Assembly (NCBI GenBank): GCA_963831535.1
Contig: CAWHQP010000006.1
Span: 186,001-250,000 of the forward strand
DNA: 64,000 bases
Source: Bog-756 sp963831535
GTDB lineage: Bacteria > Actinomycetota > Acidimicrobiia > Acidimicrobiales > RAAP-2
Direction: 5' to 3'
The notes under the pieces were generated by a model. That model searched no databases. It saw nothing but the letters and a program-made list of their open reading frames with translations, and had not been told where the DNA came from. Numbering within the stretch: position 1 is the first letter of the stretch; every line of letters begins with the position of its first letter. The translations under genes were made by a program, and so were the position numbers. This document shows positions 33,764-43,189 of the stretch, piece after piece.

Positions 33764-35528
33764 CGGCCCCACCCTCAACGACGACTCACCCCACGGTGGT
33801 GGTCGGACATCGGGCCACGGCCATGCCCACGCCAACGGCGTGTCCCACTCCCATGCCCTGACCCCCGGGCAGCGCGCCCACGCCCACGTTCAGGAGTTTC
33901 GGGGAGGTCCCACTCCCGTGGCCGGATCCACCGGACACGACTTCGATCTGCCCGACCTCCCCGAGGCCGTCGACGTCTTCGACACGACCCTCCGCGACGG
34001 TTCACAGCAGGAGGGCCTGTCGCTGACCGTGGACGACAAGCTGCGTGTGGCCGAGCAGCTCGACCACCTGGGTGTGACCTTCATCGAGGGTGGTTGGCCC
34101 GGGGCCAATCCCAAAGACGAGGAGTTCTTCGCCCGGGCCCCCACCGAACTCTCGCTCCACCGGTCGACCCTGGTGGCGTTCGGATCGACCCGACGGGCCG
34201 GCGTACGGGCCGAGGATGACGAGACACTTCGTCACCTGGTCCAGGCCCAGACCGAGGCGGTCTGCATCGTGGCCAAGTCGTCGGAGATGCATGTCGTGGA
34301 CGCGCTCCGCACCACGTTGGACGAGGCGGTGGCCATGGTGGCCGACTCCGTGGAGTTCCTGCGCTCGAACGACCTCCGGGTGTTCCTCGACGCCGAACAC
34401 TTCTTCGACGGATTCAAGGCCAACCCCGAATTCACGCTGCGGATACTCCGAGCCGCCGAAGAAGCCGGCGCCGAGACCCTCGTCCTGTGTGACACCAACG
34501 GCGGCACCCTGCCCTACGAGGTGGAACGGATCGTCGCCGGGGTTCTCGGCGGATTCGAGACCCAGGTGGGGGTCCACTTCCACAACGACAGTGGTTGCGC
34601 CGTGGCCAACTCGCTGGCGGCAGTCGGGGTCGGGGCCACCCATGTGCAGGGGTGCGTCAACGGCTACGGCGAGCGGTCGGGCAACGCCGACCTCTCGGCC
34701 ACCATTCCGGACCTCACCCTCAAGCTGCGGGTGGGCACGATCCCTCCCGAGCGGCTCGAACTCCTGACCCCGGTATCCCACCACATCGCCGAATTGGTGA
34801 ATATCGCGCCCAATCCCCAGCAGCCCTTCGTCGGGGCATCGGTATTCGCCCACAAGGCCGGGCTGCACACGTCAGCCATCGCCCGCCGGTCCGACGCCTA
34901 TGAGCACATCTCGCCGGAATTGGTGGGGAACGGGACCCGATTCGTGGTCTCGGAGATGGCCGGTCGGTCGACACTGGCCATGAAGGCCACCGAACTGGGT
35001 CTCGAACTCGACTCCCAGGCCATGTCCTCGGTACTGGACTCCCTGAAGCGGCTGGAGTACGAGGGCTACCACTTCGAGGTGGCCGACGGCTCCCTCGAGC
35101 TGCTGCTGCGGAACTCGACGGGCTGGCAGCAGGAGTTCTTCGAGCTCGAGTCCTACCGGGTGATTGCCGACCATGGCGAGGGCCAGTCCACCGAGGCCAC
35201 GGTGAAGGTGATGGTGGGTGACGAGCGGATCGTGGCCACCGCTGAGGGGAACGGGCCGGTCAACGCCCTGGACGGTGCCGTCCGGGCAGCCATCGGGTCG
35301 CACTACCCCGCACTGTCCGGTGTCCACCTGGTGGACTACCGGGTGCGGGTGCTCGACTCGGCCCGGGGCACCGGCTCGGTGACCCGGGTGCTCATCGACT
35401 CCACCAACGGTGACCGAACCTGGACCACCATCGGGGTGTCCGAGAACATCATCGCTGCCTCCTGGCAGGCCCTCTCCGACTCCATCGTCTACGGTCTCCT
35501 CCACACCGGCACGACCTCGGATGGCTAG
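33753..35528 (+). CDS. cimA: citramalate synthase with His-rich N-terminal extension
   Basis: A 591-residue LeuA-like enzyme that condenses acetyl-CoA and pyruvate to (R)-citramalate, entering isoleucine synthesis without threonine. The TIM-barrel begins at about residue 72 with VDVFDTTLRDGSQQEGLSLT. The HxH metal site is in VGVHFHNDSGCAVANSLAAV and GCVNGYGERSGNADLS follows. A regulatory LeuA-dimer domain occupies the C-terminal about 130 residues. The first about 70 residues are extra and rich in His (HGHAHANGVSHSH, RAHAHVQEF). ATG 33753 overlaps ilvE. The length and sequence match the actinobacterial citramalate synthase class better than 2-isopropylmalate synthase. Confidence 0.9.
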   Translation: MSSDGPTLNDDSPHGGGRTSGHGHAHANGVSHSHALTPGQRAHAHVQEFRGGPTPVAGSTGHDFDLPDLPEAVDVFDTTLRDGSQQEGLSLTVDDKLRVAEQLDHLGVTFIEGGWPGANPKDEEFFARAPTELSLHRSTLVAFGSTRRAGVRAEDDETLRHLVQAQTEAVCIVAKSSEMHVVDALRTTLDEAVAMVADSVEFLRSNDLRVFLDAEHFFDGFKANPEFTLRILRAAEEAGAETLVLCDTNGGTLPYEVERIVAGVLGGFETQVGVHFHNDSGCAVANSLAAVGVGATHVQGCVNGYGERSGNADLSATIPDLTLKLRVGTIPPERLELLTPVSHHIAELVNIAPNPQQPFVGASVFAHKAGLHTSAIARRSDAYEHISPELVGNGTRFVVSEMAGRSTLAMKATELGLELDSQAMSSVLDSLKRLEYEGYHFEVADGSLELLLRNSTGWQQEFFELESYRVIADHGEGQSTEATVKVMVGDERIVATAEGNGPVNALDGAVRAAIGSHYPALSGVHLVDYRVRVLDSARGTGSVTRVLIDSTNGDRTWTTIGVSENIIAASWQALSDSIVYGLLHTGTTSDG

Positions 35529-35573
35529 CGGCACCGGCCGGAGCACGCCGGATCGATCATCAGGAGACCCATC

Positions 35574-36095
35574 GTGACCCAACCGAGTTTCGTGCCCATC
35601 GTAGAGGCCGACCAGGTACGCCCGGCCTACCGCCTCAACGTCCCGAGCATCTGGACCCAGTCACGACCCTCCGAGGTGCGTGGTACGTCCCAGCCGGAGG
35701 GACGCAGACTGGGAAAGCCCGGCCCCGACCAGGGCTTCGCCCTCAAGCTGGCGCGCCGGTTCGAGGCCCGGCTTGTTCTGGCCGAGGGTGATTCGTCCGA
35801 TGACGCCATCGCCGGCTGCACAGCCGTGGCCATGCGTCGTTGTGCCCGCTTCGGACGGGCACCGGCCGTCTATGACCTGGAGTTCGCCTTCACCCTGTGG
35901 GGGTTCCTCGGAGGCGCCCCGGCCGATCTGGTCGAGGCCCGCTCACCGCTGTTCCGGTCGGCCTCCCACCACTATCAGGCCCAGAGGGCCATCGCCGACA
36001 GTGTGACGGAAGCGGCACTGCGTCTGACGCCGGACGCGGTGGCCGACGGAATCGGCCGGTGGCGGGAGATGATCTCGCTGCCTGCTCCGCACTGA
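35574..36095 (+). CDS. conserved hypothetical protein
   Basis: A 173-residue soluble protein that I do not recognise. It opens PSFVPIVEADQVRPAYRLNVPSIWTQSRPSEVRG and has LKLARRFEARLVLAEGDSSDDAIAGCTAVAMRRCARFGRAPAVYDLEFAFTLWGFLGGAPADLV in the centre; no signal or membrane segment is evident. AGGAG before GTG 35574 and normal codon bias support a real gene. It lies 45 nt after cimA on the same strand and could be co-transcribed with it. A hairpin terminator follows. Confidence 0.75.
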   Translation: MTQPSFVPIVEADQVRPAYRLNVPSIWTQSRPSEVRGTSQPEGRRLGKPGPDQGFALKLARRFEARLVLAEGDSSDDAIAGCTAVAMRRCARFGRAPAVYDLEFAFTLWGFLGGAPADLVEARSPLFRSASHHYQAQRAIADSVTEAALRLTPDAVADGIGRWREMISLPAPH

Positions 36096-36098
36096 GGG

Positions 36099-36126
36099 CA
36101 TCCGGCCGGTCCGAGAAGGCCGGATG
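36099..36126. terminator. bidirectional terminator hairpin
   Basis: CATCCGGCC and GGCCGGATG form a perfect 9-bp stem with a 10-nt loop, exactly between two convergent stop codons (36095 and 36129). No long T run is present. Confidence 0.6.
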
Positions 36127-36128
36127 GG

Positions 36129-36542
36129 TCAGCGCCCCTTGCGCCACCGCTTCTTCGACGTCGGCGCACCGATGGAGGAGCCGGCCACTCCGGTCGATCC
36201 ATCGGGACCGGCCTGGGCGCTCCTGATGGGGGTGCTGGCCACCCCCGCACCGGCCAGTGATCCGCCTCCGGTCCCACCGCTCCGCCGTTCCTCGCCGTCA
36301 TAGGTCATGTTGTCGACGATGTGGGAGCCCTGCATGGCCTTCTCGAAGAGGTCGGGGAACTGGGGGCCGACGTGCGTGGCCTTGGACGGATCGTCGTCCC
36401 ACCGCCGCCTCGGCACCCCGTCAAGACCCTGCATCGAGGGCTCAGTCGTGGAATCCACCCTCACCGAGGGGTGCAGCTCGGGCGGGTACCACTTGCCGTC
36501 ACTGGCGATCCACCAGCCTGGCCCCTCGGACTTATCACTCAT
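36129..36542 (-). CDS. small hypothetical protein with N-terminal GWW-SDGKWYPPE motif
   Basis: A 137-residue hydrophilic protein. Its start, SEGPGWWIASDGKWYPPELHP, is a short aromatic motif similar to DUF2510 and very common in Acidimicrobiia. The rest is Gly/Ser/Asp rich and ends in a basic KKRWRKGR. It has no membrane segment. GGAGG before the ATG supports the start. The function is unknown; in DUF2510 proteins the motif is attached to varied envelope or regulatory proteins. Confidence 0.8.
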   Translation of the reverse strand: MSDKSEGPGWWIASDGKWYPPELHPSVRVDSTTEPSMQGLDGVPRRRWDDDPSKATHVGPQFPDLFEKAMQGSHIVDNMTYDGEERRSGGTGGGSLAGAGVASTPIRSAQAGPDGSTGVAGSSIGAPTSKKRWRKGR

Positions 36543-36773
36543 ACCGTTGCCTCCACCACTCTATGTGAGAATCAATACCCGAATGTTACCCCTCGAAAGG
36601 GTGAATTGTCATATGGGACTGTTGTCGACCGCTTTCTGCCCCGACTTGAAACTTCCAGTTCATCGCCGTAAGGACCGACCCTGAATCGTCTCAGCTGGGC
36701 CCGGGTGGGTCGTTCCCGGGCCACGTTTGGACCGTTCGGCCTGCCGGATGGTGGGGGCACGGCTACCCGTGAG

Positions 36774-36779
36774 TAATTT
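36774..36779 (+). promoter_or_regulatory. candidate leaderless -10 element for acyl-CoA dehydrogenase
   Basis: TAATTT ends 6 nt before the ATG at 36786 and no ribosome binding site is present. Confidence 0.45.
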
Positions 36780-36785
36780 GGCCGG

Positions 36786-37940
36786 ATGGATCAACCGACC
36801 TTCGCCCTGACCGACACCCATCGGGAGTTCCGGGACACGCTCCGCAGGTTCGCCGAAGACCGGGTCGCCCCGAATGCAGCTGAAGCCGATCGAGACGCGG
36901 CCTTTCCGAAAAAGTCCTTCGACGCCTGCGTCGAGCTCGAACTACCAGGCCTCGGTATTCCGGTCGAGTACGGGGGAGCGGGGTCCGACATGGTGACCCA
37001 GGCCATCATGGCCGAGGAGCTGGCCCGGGTGTGTGCCTCTACCGCCCTCACCATGCTGATCTCGAAGCTCGGGATGCTGCCGATCATGAACTGGGGGAGC
37101 GAGGAGCTGAAGCGCGCCTACCTCCCCGGCGTGGCCTCGGGTCAGCGCCAGGCCAGCTACTGCTTGTCCGAGGCTGATGCCGGCAGCGATGTGGCCGCCA
37201 TGAGGACCCGGGCCGTCCGGGACGGCGACCACTACGTACTGACGGGGTCCAAACACTGGATCACCAATGCCGGAGTGTCGGACACCTATACGGTGTTCGC
37301 CGTCACCGATCCGGACGCGGGGCGCGGGAAGGGGATCAGCTGCTTTCTCGTCGAAGCGGACTGGGGAGTCGAAGTGGAGCCCCATGAGGACAAGATGGGC
37401 CTCCGGGGCAGCCCGACTGCGGCCATCTCACTCGACGAGGTGCGGGTGCCGGTCACCCATCTGATCGGCGAGGAGGGGATGGGATTCACCATCGCCATGC
37501 ACACCCTGGACCGCAGCCGACCGACCATCGGGGCACAGGCCGTGGGCATCGCCCAGGGGGCTATCGACTTCGCCGCCGGGTACATGAAGGAGCGAAAGGC
37601 CTTTGGCAAGGCCATCGCCGACCAGCAGGGCTTGCGGTTCATGTTGGCCGACATGGCTATGCGCACTGAGGCGGCCCGGACCCTCATCTATCGGGCCTGC
37701 TCCCTCATCGATGGCGACGATCCCGAGGCTGAGCTCACCATGATCGGGGCCATGGCCAAGTGCTACGCCTCCGACACCGCCATGGCTGTCACCACCGATG
37801 CCGTCCAGCTGCTCGGTGGGTACGGGTTCACCAAGGATTTCCCGGTGGAACGGTTCATGCGGGATGCCAAGATCACCCAGATCTACGAGGGCACCAACCA
37901 GATCCAGCGGGTGGTGATCGCAAAGAAGCTGCTCGGATAG
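36786..37940 (+). CDS. acyl-CoA dehydrogenase
   Basis: A 384-residue FAD-dependent enzyme that introduces the alpha,beta double bond into acyl-CoA. Signatures in order: helical N-domain (THREFRDTLRRFAEDRVAPNA), YCLSEADAGSDVAAMRTRAV, GSKHWITNAGVSDTYTVFAV and RPTIGAQAVGIAQGAIDFAAGYMKERKAFGKAI. The C-terminal QLLGGYGFTKDFPVERFMRDAKITQIYEGTNQIQRVVIAKKLLG contains the catalytic Glu. It resembles short/branched-chain members. The stop codon abuts a recombinase remnant. Confidence 0.94.
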   Translation: MDQPTFALTDTHREFRDTLRRFAEDRVAPNAAEADRDAAFPKKSFDACVELELPGLGIPVEYGGAGSDMVTQAIMAEELARVCASTALTMLISKLGMLPIMNWGSEELKRAYLPGVASGQRQASYCLSEADAGSDVAAMRTRAVRDGDHYVLTGSKHWITNAGVSDTYTVFAVTDPDAGRGKGISCFLVEADWGVEVEPHEDKMGLRGSPTAAISLDEVRVPVTHLIGEEGMGFTIAMHTLDRSRPTIGAQAVGIAQGAIDFAAGYMKERKAFGKAIADQQGLRFMLADMAMRTEAARTLIYRACSLIDGDDPEAELTMIGAMAKCYASDTAMAVTTDAVQLLGGYGFTKDFPVERFMRDAKITQIYEGTNQIQRVVIAKKLLG

Positions 37941-39021
37941 GGTTTTTTACTCCAGCGGCCGGAGCAGACCCTGCAGCGGGGCAGCGAGGCGGGCAAGGTC
38001 ACAGTCTCCGAACTCCTCGACCTGTGGATGGAGCAGAACACACCCACCTGGTCGCCATCGACGGTGGCGAACCACAAGAGCCGGTTGGTCCAGCTGAAGG
38101 CCGATCCCATCGCCAAAGTCCGCCTGGCGCGGCTGTCGGCAGTGGATGTTGACCGGTGGCATGCCCGGCTGGCCCGCAACGGCGTCGGCGACGGATCGAT
38201 CCGCAACCAGCACCAGGCCCTCCGAGCCGCCGTCACCCAGGCTGTCCGGTGGGGCTGGGTCAACACCAACGTGGTGGCCATGGCCCAGCTGGGCAAGCGG
38301 AAACAGGTGCCCCGGGGTGCCCTCGGTGAGGACGAGGTCTGGAGAGTCCTGGCGGCCGCTGAGGAGCTGGCCGACTCGCTCGAGGTCGAGCCGGCCGCAC
38401 CGATCGCCCTCCGCCTCGCTGCCATTCACTGGGGCTCGACGGTCCGAGCTGGCTGCGTTGCGGTGGTCCGACCTCGACCGCGACCGTCTCACCATCGACT
38501 CGAGCGTGGCCATCATCCGGCACGGCAATCCTGAGGAGTGGAAGACCCCGACCCTCCGGGACGATCCGATCAAGACGGCCAATCTCCGGACCGTCACCCT
38601 GGATGCCACCACGGTCGAAGCGCTGCAGCGCCTACGCCGGTATCACCAGGACCTCGGGTCCTGGATCCTGGCCGTGGGGGAGCGGCCGGTGAATCCGGAG
38701 CGGATCGGGGCGTGGTGGCGCCGGGCTCGGAACCGGGCGGGCGTGGATGGCCGGTGGCGGCTCCACGATCTGCGCCACTGGTCGGCCACCACGTCGATCT
38801 CGCGGGGTCATGACATCAGGACCGTGGCCAACCGTCTCGGTCACGCCAATCCGGCCATGACGCTCCGCGTGTACGCCCATGCGGTCGAGTCCGCCGACGG
38901 ACCGGTGGCCGCCATGCTGGGCCAGATCCTGGACGAGGCGGAGCCGACGGATGCCCCATTCTGGCCATTATCGAGCCGGTCGGATCGGCCACGTGGGCGC
39001 TCCTGCTGCTCCTCACGATGA
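37941..39021 (+). pseudogene. tyrosine-type site-specific recombinase (integrase), truncated and frameshifted
   Basis: A phage-type integrase remnant. The open frame begins immediately after the acyl-CoA dehydrogenase stop without a start codon (LLQRPEQTLQRG...), passes through a SAM-like core-binding domain (TVSELLDLWMEQNTPTWSPSTVANHKSRL), and is broken near 38424-38428. There LRLAAI should run into TGARRSELAALRWSDLD in another frame, so one base is extra. The catalytic residues remain: Arg in GARRSEL, HxxR in LHDLRHWSAT, His in RLGHANPAM and the Tyr in RVYAHAV. The N-terminal arm-binding domain is missing. Probably inactive. Confidence 0.85.
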
Positions 39022-39055
39022 ATCGCGGACTCACATCCTCCGGGGAATCGAGAGA

Positions 39056-39091
39056 GGCGCCCAGGCGGGCATCGAGCCCGCCGCGGGCGCC
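39056..39091. repeat. long GC hairpin after the integrase remnant
   Basis: GGCGCCC/GGGCGCC enclose GGCGGGC-ATCGA-GCCCGCC with a small internal bulge, a very stable 14-bp hairpin without a T tract. It may serve as a rho-independent-like terminator or be an element end. It starts 35 nt after the integrase remnant. Confidence 0.5.
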
Positions 39092-39361
39092 TAGGTGACT
39101 CTGCGGATCTGCTTCGCCCGAGGGGATCATCCATGTCCATACACCTGCATCATCGGATGCGAACGTCACCCCCTCCCGAGCCTCGATATCGCGCGGTGGC
39201 AGAGTCCACCCGAAGGGCGTCGGACTCGTGAGTTCAACCGTGTGGACATTGAATGTCCCGATCTGGCGGAGCCGAGGGTGACGTTCTCATCGGCGACCAC
39301 GGCGGGCTCAATGCCTGCCGTGGTCGCCGCTTCGTGAGGGAAGCCGATGTGATGGGCCCGA

Positions 39362-39580
39362 TCATTCGGCTGTGAGCGCGTCCGGTGTTACCCTCACCGG
39401 GCTGCCTTTGAGGTGCACGAGGCCATCGACTCGCCAAATCTGGCCAAAATGGCCGGGGAGCCGGTCCGTCTGCTGACAGGTGGCTCGCACCTTGATCTCA
39501 GCCAGCGGCTGCTCATCTCGGCCGATGGCCACTGCCGTGTGGGACGCCTTGTGAGGGTCGATCCCGATGATGACGGCCAT
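39362..39580 (-). pseudogene. IS110 family transposase, N-terminal fragment
   Basis: The first about 40 residues, MAVIIGIDPHKASHTAVAIG and REQPLAEIKVRATCQQTDRL-like continuation, match the RuvC-like DEDD N-terminus of IS110 transposases, including the first catalytic Asp in GIDPHK. After that the sequence no longer follows the family and stops at 72 residues, whereas full proteins are 300-400 residues. It differs clearly from the second IS110 transposase at 42144-43189, so this is a separate decayed element. Confidence 0.75.
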
Positions 39581-39888
39581 CAGTTCCTCCTTGGTGGTCG
39601 GTTAGGAACCGCGAGGGCACTCCTGGTTTGAATCTCGTGCTTTGGTCCTCTTGCGAGCCACTCGCGGCGAAGTCCAGACAGGCAGAAACTCGGTCGAAAG
39701 CCAGTCAGCCGGAGCCGACGGCTGGCACTTAGAGAGCTACTCCGTCTGGACCTCTAAACGCTACGAATGAACGAAGCATCTGCCAAGAAGTCTCAACCAG
39801 GCACGTGTGGGGCAGGTACTTGCCGGTGTGGACCATCTCATGTCCACTAGTGGTGGCGATCGCTGGTCTGTCTAGGTGAACTGATCGA

Positions 39889-41478
39889 ATGCCCAAACCG
39901 CCCAACATCCTGCTGATCACGACGGACGAAGAACGGTTCAACCTTCCCACTGCGCCCGGATATGCCTTGCCAGGCCGGGACCGCATCCGAGAAAGAGGTG
40001 TCGAGTTCTCCAGTTACTACACGGCGTCGGCACAGTGCAGCTCCGCTCGTTCGGTGATCTACACCGGCCGTCACGTCCCAGTCACGCGCATCTACGACAA
40101 CGACAACTTCCCCTACATCGAACCCCTGGATCCCGCACTGGGCACGTTGGGCACGATGCTCGGCCGGGCGGGCTACTACTGCACCTACAAGGGCAAGTGG
40201 CATCTCTCGAACGCCTACGTGGACCCAGCGAACCCCGCGTCCACTACGGACGCTCTCGAACCCTACGGGTTTCACGAGTGGAACGACTGGGGCGACATCG
40301 ACGGTGGGGCCTGGGCCGGGCTGCGGGTAGACCCGGTGATCGCCGGTCAGGCTGCGGCGTGGCTGCGAAATCGGGCTGCATCCGTCGCGGCGAATCAACC
40401 GTGGTTCATGACGGTGAACTTCGTCAACCCACACGATGTCATGAGCTTCGATTACGGGGGCAAGTCCTCCGTGCAGCTTCCGCTCAATCTGGCGCACGCC
40501 GTCGTCGCCAAGCCTCCCGCTGACATCCCCATGTACGCGCCATGGTGGGACTTCGATGCGCCGATGAACTGGAGCGATCACGATGCAGCGACACCGGCCC
40601 TCCAGGAGTACCGGATGATGATGGACACCGTGTTCGGTCCCGTCCGCAACGACGAGCACTGGCGAACGGGGATGAACTTCTACCTCAACTGCGTTCGGGA
40701 TGTCGACCGTCACATCGAGGTCGTCCTCGATGCCCTCCAGGCGTCCGGCGAGGCCGACCGCACCATCGTCATCATGACCGCAGACCACGGCGAAATGGCC
40801 GGATCTCACGGTCTCCGTCAGAAGGGCAATCTCCCCTACGACGAGAACACTCACGTGCCTTTGGTCATCACCCACCCGGACTTCGCCGGTGGCATGTCGA
40901 CCGACGCCTTGGCGTCGGCGGTGGACATCGCTCCGACCCTCCTGGCCTTCGCCGGATTGAGCGAGGAAGAAATCGCTCAACAGTTCCCCGACCTCGGCGG
41001 CCACGCACTGCTGCCCGCCCTCGGCGGCACAGCAGTCAGGGACGGGGTGCTGGTGGCCATCGAATCGGTGGTGACCCTCGACGCGTCGTTCTGGGAGCAC
41101 TTCGCCGACCCCGATGTCGGGGAGCGCATCGCGTCAGGTGATCTTCGTCCCGATTGGCGCAAACGGGGGTTTCTCCGTGCCTACAGCGACCGGCACTTCA
41201 CTTTCGCCCGGTACTTCTCGCCGCTCGAACCAAACCGACCCAAGGGTCTCGACGATCTGTTCAGCCGCAATGACGTGATCCTCTTCGACCGAGACACCGA
41301 TCCGGGTGAGACCAACAACCTGGCCGATGATCCTGCGTACGCCGGGCCGCTGGAAGAGTGCAACGCGAAGCTGGAGTACCTCATCAGTGCCGAAATCGGC
41401 GACGATCTTCGTGCCTGGGTGACGGAGAAACCCCAACTTCTTGGCTGGCCGACCTGGCGAGGGGATACTGCCGCCTGA
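39889..41478 (+). CDS. sulfatase family hydrolase
   Basis: A 529-residue alkaline phosphatase-superfamily protein that starts PKPPNILLITTDEERFNLP with the metal-binding Asp pair. The nucleophile region YTASAQCSSARSVIYTGRH carries the Cys normally converted to formylglycine, but in a C-S-S-A-R context instead of the C-x-P/A-x-R recognised by the maturation enzyme. The further metal and catalytic residues are in YKGKWHLS, NFVNPHDV and MTADHGEMAGSHGLRQKG. No signal peptide is evident. It lies in a mobile-element-rich region. It could be an arylsulfatase, choline-sulfatase-like or phosphonate-ester hydrolase; the substrate is unknown. Confidence 0.88.
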   Translation: MPKPPNILLITTDEERFNLPTAPGYALPGRDRIRERGVEFSSYYTASAQCSSARSVIYTGRHVPVTRIYDNDNFPYIEPLDPALGTLGTMLGRAGYYCTYKGKWHLSNAYVDPANPASTTDALEPYGFHEWNDWGDIDGGAWAGLRVDPVIAGQAAAWLRNRAASVAANQPWFMTVNFVNPHDVMSFDYGGKSSVQLPLNLAHAVVAKPPADIPMYAPWWDFDAPMNWSDHDAATPALQEYRMMMDTVFGPVRNDEHWRTGMNFYLNCVRDVDRHIEVVLDALQASGEADRTIVIMTADHGEMAGSHGLRQKGNLPYDENTHVPLVITHPDFAGGMSTDALASAVDIAPTLLAFAGLSEEEIAQQFPDLGGHALLPALGGTAVRDGVLVAIESVVTLDASFWEHFADPDVGERIASGDLRPDWRKRGFLRAYSDRHFTFARYFSPLEPNRPKGLDDLFSRNDVILFDRDTDPGETNNLADDPAYAGPLEECNAKLEYLISAEIGDDLRAWVTEKPQLLGWPTWRGDTAA

Positions 41479-41667
41479 GCCGGTTCCACGATGGCTAGAG
41501 TCTGTCGGCAGTTCGGCGGCATTTCATCAGACGAAGTGCCCTCGAACGCCGGGACTGCGGCTGCCTTCAACGGTGACGCGGCCGTATTTCATCGGTTGCA
41601 CCAACCCGACCCGCTCCTCCACAATGAAATCTGCACGTGTTCATCCACCCCGTTTGGAGGACTGGCC

Positions 41668-42120
41668 ATGAACGACCTCTCATCCCTCCCACAAGCAGAC
41701 CAGGATGCAATCGGCGTGACTCTCATGGCCCTGCTGGGCGGATTCCAGGAGCGCAATGCCGACAAGCTGGTAGGCGTGTACAGCGCCGACGCCGACTGGG
41801 TCAATGCGTTCGGGACCGTCAAGCGGGGAGAGGAAGAGATCGTTGAGTATCTCAGGGGCCTATTTGCTGACGACAACTTCAACGCTGGCTCCCTGAAGGC
41901 TCCACCTGACACGAGCTTCCGGGTGCTCACTCCCGAGGTCCTCCTCGTCAACGCCCATCTGCAGGTCGAGGGTCAGAAGTTGGTCGGCGGAGGCGAGATC
42001 GAGGTTCGTGACAACCACTCGCTACGTGTTCTCCAGCGCCAGCCTGATGGCACATGGCTCATCGTGTCTGAGATGTACAACGACGCCAACCAGGAGAGCA
42101 CCTACGAAGGACATTCTTGA
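41668..42120 (+). CDS. SnoaL-like/NTF2-fold protein (SgcJ/EcaC type)
   Basis: A 150-residue cone-shaped NTF2-like protein with AIGVTLMALLGGFQERNADKLVGVYSADADWVNAFGTVKRGEEEIVEYL, typical of the DUF4440/SgcJ group. The VEVRDNHSLRVLQRQPDGTWLIVSEMYND-like C-terminal strands complete the sheet. TGGAGG lies 9 nt before ATG 41668. Members act as small-molecule isomerases or hydrolases or as binding proteins; the substrate is unknown. It lies between the sulfatase and an IS110 element. Confidence 0.85.
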   Translation: MNDLSSLPQADQDAIGVTLMALLGGFQERNADKLVGVYSADADWVNAFGTVKRGEEEIVEYLRGLFADDNFNAGSLKAPPDTSFRVLTPEVLLVNAHLQVEGQKLVGGGEIEVRDNHSLRVLQRQPDGTWLIVSEMYNDANQESTYEGHS

Positions 42121-42143
42121 GGGGGTGCCCCAGATCGATGCTC

Positions 42144-43189
42144 CTATGGACTGTCAAGCACGAACTCTGACCTTGGGGGCGCTGCAAACACCTCCCGAGC
42201 GACGTAACGCTTGAGACGGCGGATGGCCTCCTTCTTGGTCCACCCTTCCTTCATCCGGCGTTCGATGTAGTGGTTGGTTCTCGGGTCGCACACCATCCGA
42301 GTGAAGACGATGTGCCACAGGGCTGAATTGGCCTGACGGTCCCCACTGCGATTGAGCCGATGTCGGTGCTGTTTGCCGCTCGAGGCATCGAGGGGCGAAA
42401 CGCCGCAGAGCTTGGCGAAGGTTGATTCGGTCTTCAGTCGTTCGGGATTGTCGCCGGCGGCCACCAAGATGGCCGAGGCCACGTCGGTGCCCACGCCGTC
42501 GATGGCGTTGAGCTCGGGAGCGGTCTCGGCAACGAGGGTCTTCAGCAGCCGGTCGATCTCTTTGACCTCTGCTTCGAGGGCGAGGGCCGTCGGGCCAGAG
42601 TGCGCAAGGTGAGCTTGGTCACTGTCGCAACGTCGGTCCGTCCAGGCGCTCGTCACGGTGAGGACTCTGTAGATGGAGAGATTCCGCAGCTCGGCCCGGA
42701 GCTCCTCGGGAGCGGTCGAGATGAGGCTGCGCATCTGGTTGATGACCTGGGTCCGGGTGCCCTGGCCGAGCGCCGGGCTACCCGTAATACCCGCATGGCC
42801 TCGACGTTTCCGTCCCTGGTCTTGGCCGATCCGGTGGCCTCGCTACCTTGAGCGGCCCGGGCTGCGGCCACGGCGTCGTGGGGATCGGACTTCCCCGTGC
42901 GCCGGCGACGCTGGCGGTTGGGCCGGTCAATCTCGACGACGGTGACGTGGCACCCCAGCAGATGGCGGGTGAGCCCGGCCCCGTAGCTGCCGGTCCCTTC
43001 CACACCGATGAGCTCAACGGTCCCGAAACCCTCGAGCCAGTCCAACAGTTCCCGATAGCCAGCGGCGGTGGCCGGAAAGCTCTGGACGCCAAGCTGGGCT
43101 CCTCGTTCGTCGAGGGCGGCCGCCACGTGGGTGTCGAGGTGTGTGTCGACCCCTCCGGTGATTCGGCGCGCGATAGTGGTCATCGTCAT
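42144..43189 (-). pseudogene. IS110 family transposase, frameshifted
   Basis: The first part from ATG 43189 (MTMTTIARRITGGVDTHLDTH, ELIGVEGTGSYGAGLTRHLL, VVEIDRPNRQRRRRTGKSDPHDAVAAA) is the DEDD RuvC-like domain with its Asp/Glu residues. The frame is lost at about 42752-42760, where RVARRSAR should run into RTQVINQMRSLISTAPEELR in another frame. The second part holds the transposase_20 domain with the catalytic Ser region (IDGVGTDVASAILVAAG, FAKLCGVSPLDASSGKQHRHRLNRSGDRQANSALWHIV) and ends KKEAIRRLKRYVAREVF. Total length about 348 codons is normal, so only the frameshift seems to inactivate it. AAAGGAA precedes the start. Confidence 0.88.

Larger units (their letters stand above)
39022..39888. 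other. mostly non-coding stretch between integrase remnant and sulfatase
   Basis: About 870 nt with no complete gene. It holds the GC hairpin at 39056-39091, the start of a broken IS110 transposase (39362-39580, minus), and from 39581 to about 39760 the region upstream of that transposase start. There GCCAG (39701-39705) and CTGGC (39723-39727) bracket alternative stems, possibly the relic of a bridge RNA end. Nothing else was recognised. It looks like mobile-element debris. Confidence 0.5.

Noticed and set aside
39022..39361. Possible attachment site or tRNA next to the integrase remnant
   Set aside because: No tRNA cloverleaf or direct repeat matching the acyl-CoA dehydrogenase end was found by eye.
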